Origin: Multifurca ochricompacta
Lineage: Eukaryota > Basidiomycota > Agaricomycetes > Russulales > Russulaceae
DNA: 48,232 nucleotides
NCBI GenBank assembly: GCA_022496185.1
Contig: WTXG01000266.1
Span: forward strand, 1 to 48,232
Reading direction: 5' to 3'
The notes below the pieces were generated by a model. That model saw only the letters and a list, made by a program, of their open reading frames with translations. It was not told where the DNA came from and made no database searches. Numbering within the stretch: the first letter of the stretch is position 1; every line of letters begins with the position of its first letter. The translations under genes and the position numbers were made by a program. Shown in pieces: positions 32,301 through 43,190 of this stretch.

Positions 32301-32883
32301 TGTTACAACCTTTGCCGAGTAACCCTGTTTTCTTCACCCTACCCAATGAGGACCCCTCTTTACCACCCACTCTGCACTTTCTGATTACATCTCCATCCTG
32401 GGGTCCATCACATGCTCTGCTCCCATCTCTGTGACCCTCTTTGTACTTGTTGACTCCGTGTTTACCTCTTGTTTATGTTCTCTCTTATCTTCTTATCTCT
32501 AAGACCGGACACTTACTTAATTCCCTATCAGAAGCCAGGCTTTACACCCTCTGCTTTCATATATTCAGGCCCACTTGACTCCATTTCCTTATCTCATAGA
32601 CGCCCATTCAATTACATATATAAGTCTGCTGTAACTACACTGTAGACCTCAGACTCGACTTATTGAATACATTGGTGCTTGTCTTCTGGACTTCCCTTTG
32701 AACCCTTTGACTCGTCTGTCTCAGTGCTTCTGGCACTTTCCTGCTTAACATTGTCTTAGGGAACAGCCCCTCTGACTTTGACTTGCCCCACTTAACTCCA
32801 AGAAGTCTTATTGGCTTCTTATCTGAATACATGTACGACACTGTCACACAAGGCGTGTGGAACATCCCACACTGGATGTAACA
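32301..32883 (+). repeat. 3' LTR of B2 (583 bp)
   Basis: TGTTACAACC...GATGTAACA after GAGGGGGTGA; followed by the CTCAC duplication and the resumed B0 LTR. Confidence 0.93.
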
Positions 32884-32888
32884 CTCAC

Positions 32889-33141
32889 TCAATTACATAT
32901 ATAAGTCCACTGTAACTACATTGTAGACCTCAGACTTGACTTATTGAATACATTGGTGCTTGTCTTCTGGACTTCTCCCTTGAAAGCCTTGACTTGTTGA
33001 TCTCCATGCTTCTGGCACTCCCTCATTCAACATCATCTTAGAGTGCAGCCTCTTTGACTTTGACTCTTCCCCCTACTGCTCCAAGAAGCCTTATTGGTTT
33101 CTTATCTGACTATGAATGAATGCTGTCACACAAGTCATGTG
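32889..33141 (+). repeat. 3' LTR of B0, second part
   Basis: Continues the B0 LTR from the U3/TATA region (CATATATAAG near 32899) through R-U5-like sequence. It is cut at CATGTG by A-right; the last about 30 bp of the LTR should lie beyond the right edge of the window. Confidence 0.82.
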
Positions 33142-33741
33142 TGTTACAACTCACTGTTGACTGCCTGGACAGTGGGTTGTATGTGAAGGGGGATGATTTG
33201 GAAGTGGGGCAAGAGATGAGAGTGAGGGTGAAAGTGCAGGGAGACGAAGTGAACAGCTCAAGGACAAGGGGTGAGAAGCCTTCCACAAGGTGGGGCTAAT
33301 CTCCTAGGCAATAAGGTACTGGATCACAAGTGGACAGTCTGGAGCTGTCCATTCTATTCCCAAAGGGTTTATATACATACAGTGCCTCACAAAACTGAGT
33401 CAATGTTTTGCACTTTTGCACTGTTTGTTGAATATCACATCACCCAAAACAAATATAAACAAAGTCTTGGTAGACCATAAAAGGTACAAGATAAGGGTTA
33501 TGTAATGCAACAATTATTATGTAATTCTGATCAAAACCTGTGGAGCTACACCCATTTCAAATTGAGGACTCATTGACTCAGTTTTGTGAGGGGGTATCAG
33601 AAATATCAGAATCTGATGCTCCACCAAATGTACAGCAACCAATCCTTAATATATGGCTACCATAGTTATCTTAATATTGATGGGACCTGGAACAGAGCTA
33701 TTTAAGCATGGTTTACATTCCCAGAATATTATAATTTCCCA

Positions 33742-34230
33742 ATGCACCCCACCTCCTCTGCTGAGAAAGAAAACATGCTCTCTCTGGCCTCTGAAGGTCA
33801 TTCCACTGACACTATTGCCTCCAGACTCAGCCTCAGCCAGTCCACAGTCTCTAGGACACTCAGAACCCTCCTTCCCAACCATCAGTCACCTCATTTTGGT
33901 CATCTTTCCAAGCTCTCTGGTACCTCTGAACATGCTATCATGATACAAATCACCACAGGAAAGGTTGCCAATGCTGTCCAGGCCACAAAGCACATCAATT
34001 CCATCATCCCCAACCATGTCTCTTCACAAACTGTGCATTGGGTTCTTAAACAACATTCATTCAAGGCTGTAACAAAGAAGAAAAGGCCACTACTCCCTGC
34101 AGTACATTGCAAGAAGCACTTAGCCTTTGCTTTGAAGTACCAAAACTGGACTATGGAGGACTGGAAGAGGGTGATTTGGTCAGATGAGACCAAAATCAAC
34201 AGGTTTGGGTCAGATGCTAGTCCTCCATAG
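33742..34230 (+). pseudogene. Tc1 transposase, N-terminal half (left arm plus spacer)
   Basis: It starts at ATG 33742. The first helix-turn-helix (EKENMLSLASEGHSTDTIAS, LSLSQSTVSRTLRTL) is followed by a second DNA-binding domain (HVSSQTVHWVLKQHSFKAVT) and, in the spacer, the first catalytic Asp region (WSDETKINRFGSD). It then runs into the opposite arm and stops. The C-terminal two-thirds of the DDE domain is missing. It could bind the terminal repeats but not cut. Confidence 0.9.
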
Positions 34231-34639
34231 TCCAGTTTTGGTACTTCAAAGCAAAGGCTAAGTGCTTCTTGCAATGTACTGCAGGGAGTAGTGGCCTTTT
34301 CTTCTTTGTTACAGCCTTGAATGAATGTTGTTTAAGAACCCAATGCACAGTTTGTGAAGAGACATGGTTGGGGATGATGGAATTGATGTGCTTTGTGGCC
34401 TGGACAGCATTGGCAACCTTTCCTGTGGTGATTTGTATCATGATAGCATGTTCAGAGGTACCAGAGAGCTTGGAAAGATGACCAAAATGAGGTGACTGAT
34501 GGTTGGGAAGGAGGGTTCTGAGTGTCCTAGAGACTGTGGACTGGCTGAGGCTGAGTCTGGAGGCAATAGTGTCAGTGGAATGACCTTCAGAGGCCAGAGA
34601 GAGCATGTTTTCTTTCTCAGCAGAGGAGGTGGGGTGCAT
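34217..34639 (-). pseudogene. Tc1 transposase, N-terminal half (right arm)
   Basis: Mirror copy of the frame in the left arm, giving the same 140 residues from ATG 34639 to the spacer, where a stop follows NWTMED. It shows that the arms have hardly diverged. Confidence 0.9.
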
Positions 34640-35322
34640 TGGGAAATTATAATATTCTGGGAATGTAAACCATGCTTAAATAGCTCTATTCCAGGTCCCA
34701 TCAATATTAAGATAACTATGGTAACCATATATTAAGGATTGGTTGCTGTACATTTGGTGGAGCATCAGATTCTGATATTTCTGATACCCACTCACAAAAC
34801 TGAGTCAATGAGTCCCCAATTTGAAATGGGTGTAGCTCCACAGGTTTTGATCAGAATTACATAATAATTGTTGCATTACATAACCCTTATCTTGTACCTT
34901 TTATGGTCTACCAAGACTTTGTTTATATTTGTTTTGGCTGATGTGATATTCAACAAACAGTGCAAAAGTGCAAAACATTGACTCAGTTTTGTGAGGCACT
35001 GTAACTACAACCGGGACTTTGGTCTGTGCACTACTTTAGGGGAGGTTAACTTCACTTTAACTCCCCACTGATCCACCAATGAGAATAGCCCCACTTCTGG
35101 GCTTAGAAATCTGCAGTCCGCAGTCTGCAGTTTGTGGACTGCTGTTTAGGCATTGTGGGGTTCTGTTAGTACTCTTCCCACAGGTTTCCAATTTGGCAGA
35201 AGTCTGGCCCTGGTCCAGACTGGCCCTTCTCTGGTCTTAATCTAGGGTTATCTTCATTTCTGAGGGTTCTGCAAGGTTTCTGGGAGCATCCAGGGATTTC
35301 CAGGGGGTCAGGAGGTCTCTAG

Positions 35323-35762
35323 TGATGGATCTGGATCTCAAGATGTGCAAATCGGACAAGCTTAATTCTTTGGACACCGCTCAAAATTCTAAGGTTTCAT
35401 GTTTGGAAGAGTAAATGCATTCTACCTTTCCATTTTATTACTCCGGTTTTATTTTATTCAAGCGCAACTTAAATCTGTTACAGTTAATCATTCTATTGCA
35501 CACCTCCTTTTACTCAGCATTGCACGTGTTACATTTCATTCTAAAGGACTTGTAGTTTACATTGTATGAACCCCTAGCCATTGCTTTTGGCTTTCTGCTT
35601 TGACTCCTTTGTATTGTGTCTCCTATTTGACTCCTATAGTATAAACTGTATAAAAAACCTATTAGTTTCACTTGTATCAAATCAGAGTTTCTTGCTTCAT
35701 GTCCACCTCTAAACCCACTTGTGCGTCTCCACTTGTCTTCTTTTGCGTCCATAATCATACCA
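35323..35762 (+). repeat. 5' LTR of copia2 (440 bp)
   Basis: TGATGGATCTGG...ATAATCATACCA. A TATAAAC/TATAAAA pair near 35640-35655 is the likely promoter. Confidence 0.95.
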
Positions 35763-35776
35763 GGTTATGGGCCCTG
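35763..35776 (+). promoter_or_regulatory. Primer-binding site of copia2 (initiator tRNA-Met half-molecule)
   Basis: GGTTATGGGCCCTG immediately after the LTR, the same site as in copia1, complementary to the anticodon stem-loop of initiator tRNA-Met. Confidence 0.8.
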
Positions 35777-38169
35777 CTGTCGCCAATTAAATCAACGCAA
35801 AAGACCAAAGACAAACCTTGAAAACTTACCCTGCGTTTTTTATCTGCACCACCCTCTTTTCACATTATGGCTGACGACATGAAGATCACCCTGACCAAGT
35901 TAGCTGCAGATGGATCCAACTGGATCACTTACCGGGACCGCATGAAGTGGACTTTCAATGTGAAGGGGCTATCCAAAATCATCACAAGTGCCACGATAAC
36001 AGCCACTTACACCAATGCCGGCACAGTTGGAGGACGTTCCCCCGATGAACGATGGGCAATGCATGAAGCTACAGTCAAAGAGCTTATTGGCGTATCTGTA
36101 CCCGACACAATCTTCAACCAGATCAAAGACAAGACCACAGCAAAGGATGTTTGGGACTCACTGAAGAACTTGTTCGAGAAGCGATCAAGTAGTTTGATGG
36201 TCGATCTGGGAAGGAAGTTTAGAAACTTGAAGTGTGGGGAGGACGATAATGTACGTGCCCACCTTGACAACCTTGATGACATGCGAGAGAAGCTCGCATC
36301 TGTTGGGAGAACTATTGGCAAGGACGAATACGTCGACATCCTCACAGGCTCCCTTCCACCATCTTACGACGCCGCCATCAATTCCCTCACAACCGCATAT
36401 GACTCCAGTAATTTGGCCTTGACACCTGCAGCTGTCAAAAGGGTTGCTATCAACACTTACGAAAAGAAGCTCCTCTGCAAAGACAAATCGCCTCAAGATG
36501 AAGCATTTGCAGCCAGTAGCCAGCACAAAAAGAAGAGCAAGCGCGATGTCGAGTGCTTTAACTGCCACAAGAAGGGGCATGTTAAAGCAGAGTGCTGGGC
36601 AAAAGGAGGAGGAAAGGAGGGACAATGGCCAAAGAAGAAAGGCAATAGCGCGAACGCTGTTGCTGCGATCGCGGAGAAGACCAATGATATCGAGTCTTGG
36701 GCCGTGATAGAAGAACTAGGTGATCAAGAGAACGAGTCCTCGATCACAATGCAAGATCAAAGCGATCTACAAAACACATCAGTACATGACATGGCGAGTG
36801 CAGCACTTACCACTGAAACCGAGCTTTATGACTCTGGTGCTTCACGACACATCTCCCCATTTCTCCAACATTTCACTTCTTATCGATCTATTCCACCCAG
36901 AGCAATCACTGCAGCCGACAAACAAGTTTTCTATGCCATCGGAACTGGCAATCTTCAAATCGAGGTGCTGAATGGGCTGAAGACCACACCAGTTATTCTC
37001 AAAGACGCTTTATATGCACCTGAAATTGGACTCACCGTCGTATCCATTGGACGTATTGCAAATGCCGGTTACACTGTTTCCTTCGAAGGCCAGGATTGCA
37101 AGATCAAAAATACAAAAGGAGATGAGATTGGCAAAATCAGTGCAAGCCCCAATGGGCTATACAAAGTTGAGCACGTACACGCGGCGGCAGTCGCACCCGA
37201 ACCCAAGAGAGTGGATATTCTCATGCTTCACAGACGCCTCGGACACATCTCAGCGGACTCCATCCACGCTTTGATTCGCAACAACGCAGTCACCGGACTG
37301 CGACTAATAAATGATGTTTTTCCCCTTAGTTGTGAATCGTGTGACTATGCAAAGCTCACTCGCAAGACTATCAAGAAAGAACAAGCTACTCCGCCAGCTC
37401 AAGCTTTTGGAGACGAGATCCATATGGACTTATGGGGGCCATCACCATTGTCGACCATCGGAGGTCGCAAATACTACGTGACATTTACAGACGATTACTC
37501 TCGATTTACTAGGCTGGAGCTACTCAAAAGCAAAGATGAAACAATTCAAGCCTACAAAACTTTCGCAAATTGGGCCTACACTCAGCATGGCGTATGGATT
37601 CAACGACTGCGGTCTGACCGCGGAGGTGAGTTCACCAGTAACGAATTCACCAAGTTCCTGCAAGAGCAAGGAACCGAACAACGCCTCACAACACACGACA
37701 CTCCGCAACATAATGGTATAGCAGAATCTCTCAACTGACGACTTCTCAAGTGTGTGCGTGCAATCCTGCATCACGCACAACTCCCAAAGTATCTATGGGG
37801 CGAAGCAATACATTTTGCTATTTGGCTGAAGAATCGTACATCTACGAAGGCACTGGGTAATGTGACACCTCATGAACGCCTCTATGGAGAGAAGCCTAAC
37901 TTAGGACGGATCCCGGAGTGGGGTCAGCGCATCTGGGTCCACAATAATTCTGGCTCAAAACTAGACGCATGCGGACTGGAGGCAAGATGGGTGGGATACG
38001 ACAGAGATAGCACACACGTGCATCGTGTGTATTGGCCAGGCAGGCGCACCGTCTCTGTGGAAAGAGACATAAAGTTTGTACCCCCTACTGTGACGGTGTA
38101 TTCACCACTTCCTAGCCACACTACACCGAGTCCACCACAACCACCAACCGTGATGCTCCCGACACCTCC

Positions 38170-39347
38170 TGTTACGAACCCCGCTGTATCGTCTTGCTTT
38201 CTTTTTCCATCATGTGACGTGCTGTTTGGCTCCGCTTGTCCTTTGTTGACTGTGTTGTGACCCCCTTTGTACACGTTTGTTCCTTATCTCTGACTCAGGC
38301 TGTGCTTATCTGTGACTCATACTTTACACAAGGACGCTTACGTATTTTCCCACCAGAATCGCGACTATACCAGATCCGTCTATGTATATTCTCACCTGGC
38401 CCACATTGACTCCATTCCCCATTCGGTCATATTACGACCTTGTTGATACATCAAGTACGGTACTCCGATTTAGACCCCGACCTCTATTACATATATAAGG
38501 CCTGCCTAGATAGCCTGTATTGTTATGAACCCCGTCTCTTCCCATTTGCTTCTTCCTGCCCAGTGACGAACCCTCCCAGCCACCTACACTTCACTATATG
38601 ATCACGTCTCCATCGTGGGACCCGTCACATGCCCTCCGACCATCCCCGTGACCTGCTTGTTTACTTGTGTTTACGTACCCTTATCGCTGCTTATCGCTTA
38701 TCACCTTATCATACGACCGGACACTTACTTAATTCCCTATCAGTAGAAGCCAGGCTTTACGCCCTCCGCTTTCAGATATTTGGGCCCACTTGACTCCGTG
38801 ATTCCTTATCGACAGACGCCCGCTTCCTTACGTATATAAGCCCACTGTAGCTTACACTGTAGAGCTCAGACTCGACTTATTGAATACATCGGTGCCTGTC
38901 TTCTGGACATCCCCTTTGATTGTTTAACTCCTTTGTCTCAGTGCTTTTGGCACTTTCCGTTCAACATCGTCTTAAGGGACAGCCCTTTTGACTTTGACTC
39001 ATCCCACCCGAACTCCAAGGAACCTTATTGGTTTCTTACCAAACTTTGAAACACAAGCTGTCACACAAGTCGTGTGGAGCGTCCCGCACCGGACGTAACA
39101 TGTATGCCTTAGACTCGACTTCTTAATCAACTTGGTGCATTACCTTCTGGGTGATTCCTAAGACCCGACTCTTGAATCGTCTCAGTGCTTTTGGCACTTC
39201 TCCGCTCACCGATACTAAGGGATTAGCTCCTTGGTACCGACTTCTCACCCGAACTCCGTACACTTGAAAGACAGTGTGCATCTGACCTCGTAGTTTTGCT
39301 ACGCGACTTATCACATGTTGTGACGAACGCCCGCACCAGGCGTTACA
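38170..39347 (+). repeat. Solo LTR of a third Ty3/gypsy-like family (LTR C), itself interrupted
   Basis: TGTTACGAACCCCGC...GGCGTTACA, flanked by CCTCC (38165-38169 and 39348-39352). It is 593 bp without the inner insertion. It shares short terminal motifs with family B but differs in the body. TATA box ACATATATAAGG near 38490. It sits between the integrase and RT regions of copia2. Confidence 0.92.
38521..39100 (+). repeat. Solo LTR of family B inside LTR C (LTR D, 580 bp)
   Basis: TGTTATGAACCCCGTC...GGACGTAACA, flanked by TGTAT (38516-38520 and 39101-39105). It is clearly a family-B LTR, with the TATA box (TACGTATATAAGCCC), the CAGACTCGACTT self-primer and the GACACTTACTTAATTCCCTA block. 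This is the innermost, hence youngest, insertion of this nest. Confidence 0.93.
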
Positions 39348-41419
39348 CCTCCTGTTTCAGTAGTCACACAGCCACAGCAAAGGACTTCACCATCACCATC
39401 AGTTACAACTTCTCAGCCACCCACTTTCAGCACGCCAGCACGCACGCAAGTACGACCTCCAGCCACCAGCAGTGGAGAAGAAGAATTAGAAGATGAAGAA
39501 GTGGAAGAAGAATTAATGGAACCCGCCGCAACCTCAAAAGGCAAAGCACCATTGCAAACACCAGACACACCCAAAAAGAAGAGAATCGAGCCTGCAGAAC
39601 CAACACGAAAGTCTCAACGCCTGATAAAACTGTCGGAAACAATGCAACGAACCCTCAGTGCCCAAGGAGGATCACCGCCTGCTCGCAGAAGTACACCAAC
39701 AGCCTCGACAATCTCCTCTAGACTCAAATATCACCATCCGGACACTCAAGAAGGCTCTGCATCTATCGCTGACCTATCTTCAAATACAGTTTATGCCTAT
39801 CAGGCAGAATATGATGATATGATTGCAGCAGCTATTGAAGATGCCGAAGGCGACCCAAGATCACTCACCGAAGCCAAAACACGTGACAACTGGCCTCTTT
39901 GGAAGGAGGCTATGGACCGTGAAATACTCACTCTGGAAAAGGCAAATACGTGGATTACAGTCCCACGTCCCAACGACAAGAACATAGTTGGATCGAAGTG
40001 GGTCTTTCGTATCAAACGCAAGGCTGACGGTTCTGTGGAGAAGTACAAAGCGAGACTTGTCGCACGTGGCTTTACCCAAGTATATGGAGTCGACTATTTC
40101 GACACATTTTCTCCCATTGCCAAACTAACCAGTTTCCGCACCATACTGGCACTGGCAGCACGATACGACTGGGAAATCGATTCCTTTGACTTCAATGGAG
40201 CATATCTCAATGGAGAACTCAACGCAGATGAAGAAATATACATGCAAGCTCCACCTGGCTATGAAAACCAAGATGGTGACACTGTGAAGAAACTACAGAA
40301 GTCACTTTACGGTCTAAAACAAGCTGGGCGAAAGTGGTACAACACACTTTCGCATGCCCTTACTGACCTGGGTTTCCGCGTTAGCAGCGCAGATCCAGGT
40401 GTATTCCACATTCGCATCAAAAAACACATATTAATACTCGCCATCCACATCGACAACTGCGCCTTCACAGGCAGCTCAAGCAACTTGATTACCCAATACA
40501 AAGCCAAGTTGAACACGTGATACGCTCTTACAGACTTAGGGCCAATTCATTGGCTGCTAGGTATCAAGATTTTGCATGACAGAGAAGCAAGAACAATATC
40601 ATTATCTCAAACCTCATACATCAATTCCATCCTTGCGCGATTCAAATTAGAAGATGTAAAACCTTATGACACTGCAATGCCACCAGGAGTTCAATACTCC
40701 CGTAACGACTCACTGCGAACGCCAACCGACGCCGAAAAGATGAAGAGAACACCATATTGTGAGGCAATTGGAAGCCTCATGTACGCTTCAGTTGGTACAC
40801 GTCCTGACATCGCCTACGCCATCTCAACTCTATCACAATTTCTCGAAAACCCTGGTCAAATTCACTGGGAAGCAGCCAAAAGAATAATGCGGTATCTTTC
40901 CGGCACTAGAGACACGGAACTGACCTATGGCGGCGAGCGCCATGACCTCATAGGATTCACCGACTCTGATGGAGTGAACCAAGAACATAGACACACTATC
41001 TCAGGCTACACATTCCTCATCGACGGTGGCACAGTATCCTGGAGTTGCAGAAAACAAGAACTAGTCACCCTATCCACTGCCGAGTCCGAATATGTCGCAG
41101 CAACGCACGCAGCAAAAGAAGCTATCTGGCTTCGCAGACTCATTCAAGAACTACTCCCTTCTCACACCAGTCCGACGACTTTATATTGTGACAATCAATC
41201 TGCGATCAAACTAGCAACCGAAGATAACTACCATGCACAAACAAAACACATCGACATTCGCTATCACTTCATTCGAGACGTGATATCAAACGGCGTGATC
41301 AAAATCATTTATTGTCCCACTGATGATATGACTGCAGATATTTTTACGAAAGCCCTTCCAAGATGGAAGGTGAAGTATCATACTTCCTGCCTAGGCCTAC
41401 GTCGCGCTTGTGAGGGGAG

Positions 41420-41859
41420 TGATGGATCTGGATCTCAAGACGTGCAAATCGGACAAGCTTAATTCTTTGGACACCGCTCAAAATTCTAAGGTTTCATGTT
41501 TGGAAGAGTAAATGCATTCTACCTTTCCATTTTATTACTCCGGTTTTATTTTATTCAAGTGTGACTTAAATCTGTTACAGTTAATCATTCTATTGCGCAC
41601 CTCCTTTTACTCAGCATTGCACGCGTTACATTTCATTCTAAAGGACTTGTAGTTTACATTGTATGAACCCCTAGCCATTGCTTTTGGCTTTCTGCTTCGA
41701 CTCCTTTGTATTGTGTCTCCTATTTGACTCCTATAGTATAAACTGTATAAAAAACCTATTAGTTTCGCTTGTATCAAATCAGAGTTTCTTGCTTCGTGTC
41801 CACCTCTAAACCCACTTGCGCGTCTCCACTTGTCTTCTTTTGCGTCCATAATCATACCA
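41420..41859 (+). repeat. 3' LTR of copia2 (440 bp)
   Basis: Preceded by GAGGGGAG (purine tract). It encodes the last 14 codons of Pol. It retains CpG at sites that are TG or CA in the 5' LTR. Confidence 0.95.
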
Positions 41860-43190
41860 TCTAGGGTGTCAGTTCATGACACTATCCCCTCTTTAGGGCC
41901 TTGCTGTGCCACAGCAAGTTTGTCAGAGGTGTGGGGGTCTAGGCAGGGTGGGGTGTCAATGATGGAAGTCTCGAAGCAGGGTCATGGCATTCTTCATTTC
42001 AGTGAAGGGGACCCAAGAGTTTTCTGAGGCAGGGTAGCCTTTCCACTTGACAAGGTAATGGATGCCTTTTCTGTTAGGGGTGTGAGCAGACTGTAAGATG
42101 GTCCCTATCTCATAATGGTCTTCTTCCCCATTCACAAGTTCTGGTGGTGGTCAAGTGAAGTTGGGTCCATGGACTGGGGTTTCTTTGTAATGGGACAGGA
42201 GAGAGTTGTGAAAGCCTGGGTGGATGTGCCATAACTTAGGGAGTTCAAGTTTGCAGTTAACAGGGCCAGAGTGTATGACTTTAAAAGGACCATGGCGTCA
42301 GGGGCTGAGTTTGGCTTTGGGGTGAGTGGTGCATGTATTTGTCCCTTCCAACCAAACCAGCTCTCCTGTTTTGAAAGCATGGAGGGGTCCATCTGGTCTT
42401 GACTGTTTCATGAGTTCTGCAGCCACCTGGAGGGCAGCAGCTACTTCACTACAGATAGTTTCTAGGGTGTGGAGTCTTTCATCAACTGACAGGATAGGGG
42501 TGGCAAAATGGAGTGGGGGAATAAACTCTGGTTGGAAGCCATACCAGATTTCAAAGGGAGATCTTTTAGTAGCACTGTGAGTTCTAGCATTGTGGGCAAA
42601 CTCCATAAAGGGGATCAGTTCTGCCCAGTCATCTTGTTGGAAGTTGCAAAAGACACGGAGGTATTGTTCTAGTTCTTGATTGACTCATTCAGTCTCTCCA
42701 TCAGTCTGGGGGTGATAGGCAGTGCTCAAGGATGATTGTACTCCTAACTTGCTCCACATTTCCTTCATGACTTTGGATGCAAATTGGGGGCCTCAATCAG
42801 AGATGACTTGGTCTGGGAGGCTGGTGTGTCTCCATACATGTTCAAGGAATAGTTTGGAGGTTTCTGGAGCAGTGATATCTTTGGTGCAGGGAACAATGAT
42901 GGTGGCTTTACTGAACCAGTCCACCACCACAAATAAGGAGTTGTATGACTGAGACAGGGGTAAGTCTGTGATAAAGTCCATGGTGATTGTTCCCCATACT
43001 CAAGCTGGAACTTGGTTGGGTTGCAAAGGGATGGGTAGTCAAGGTCAAACTTTGGTTTCTTGGCAGGTGGCACATCTGTCCACATATTCTTTGACAAAGG
43101 AGGACATCCCTGGCCACCAAAACTCTTGTGATACTAGTTCATAGGTCTTCCATCTGCCTGGATGTCCTGTGGCAATGGAGTCATGATGTA

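Larger units (their letters stand above)
10757..32883 (+). mobile_element. B2: family-B chromovirus with two nested elements
   Basis: Both LTRs are 583 bp (10757-11339, 32301-32883) and flanked by the 5-bp duplication CTCAC (10752-10756 and 32884-32888). The internal parts are 11340-11641, 19748-22557 and 29130-32300. They are separated by B1 (duplication CCCAG) and copia1 (duplication CATCC), and reassemble co-linearly with B1. The LTR pair differs mostly at CpG positions, often as TG in one and CA in the other. Gag, pol and ORF3 are all broken by stops. Confidence 0.93.
33380..35001. mobile_element. Palindromic Tc1/mariner foldback element 1 (1622 bp)
   Basis: Flanked by TA (33378-33379 and 35002-35003); ends are CAGTGCCTCACAAAACTGAG in inverted orientation. 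The whole element is an inverted repeat: arms 33380-34162 and 34219-35001, each 783 bp and nearly identical, with a 56-bp spacer. Each arm contains the 5' end and N-terminal coding half of a Tc1 transposase, so the element is two 5' halves head-to-head rather than one transposon. It is inserted in the A-right LTR. Confidence 0.95.
35867..41462 (+). pseudogene. gag-pol: Gag-Pol polyprotein of copia2, two TGA stops and one LTR insertion
   Basis: Starts at ATG 35867. Gag core is at 1-200; zinc knuckle CFNCHKKGHVKAEC at 230-243; protease DSGA with Asp 322. Integrase has the zinc region LHRRLGHIS...CESCDYAK, then Asp 521, Asp 584 and Glu 620 (D-x62-D-x35-E). TGA at 37736 lies four codons after the Glu. 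The frame continues to the LTR insertion and is resumed in register at 39353. RT (KWVFRIKRKADGSVEKYKAR, LYGLKQAGRKWYNT) has His-Ile-Asp-Asn at 40446-40457 where Asp-Asp is required. TGA at 40518. RNase H shows STAESEYVA and YCDNQSAIKLA. The stop is at 41460, 43 nt inside the 3' LTR. Confidence 0.95.
35323..41859 (+). mobile_element. copia2: Ty1/copia element nested in the A-right LTR
   Basis: 440-bp LTRs at 35323-35762 and 41420-41859 (TGATGGATCT...ATCATACCA) are flanked by TCTAG (35318-35322 and 41860-41864). One gag-pol frame is interrupted by a solo LTR at 38170-39347. The LTRs differ at roughly ten sites, essentially all CpG transitions, with the 5' LTR having lost more CpG. Confidence 0.96.
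33142..41881 (-). repeat. 3' LTR of A-right, in three pieces
   Basis: The pieces 33142-33379, 35004-35322 and 41865-41881 together match the 569-bp LTR of A-left. The first gap is the Tc1 palindrome (TA duplication); the second is copia2 (TCTAG duplication at 35318-35322 and 41860-41864). On the minus strand the LTR is preceded by AAAGAGGGGATAG, the polypurine tract (plus 41882-41894). Confidence 0.9.

Noticed and set aside
33142..33379. A separate solo LTR of family A
   Set aside because: The rest of the LTR is found at 35004-35322 and 41865-41881 and leads directly into A-right pol via the purine tract.
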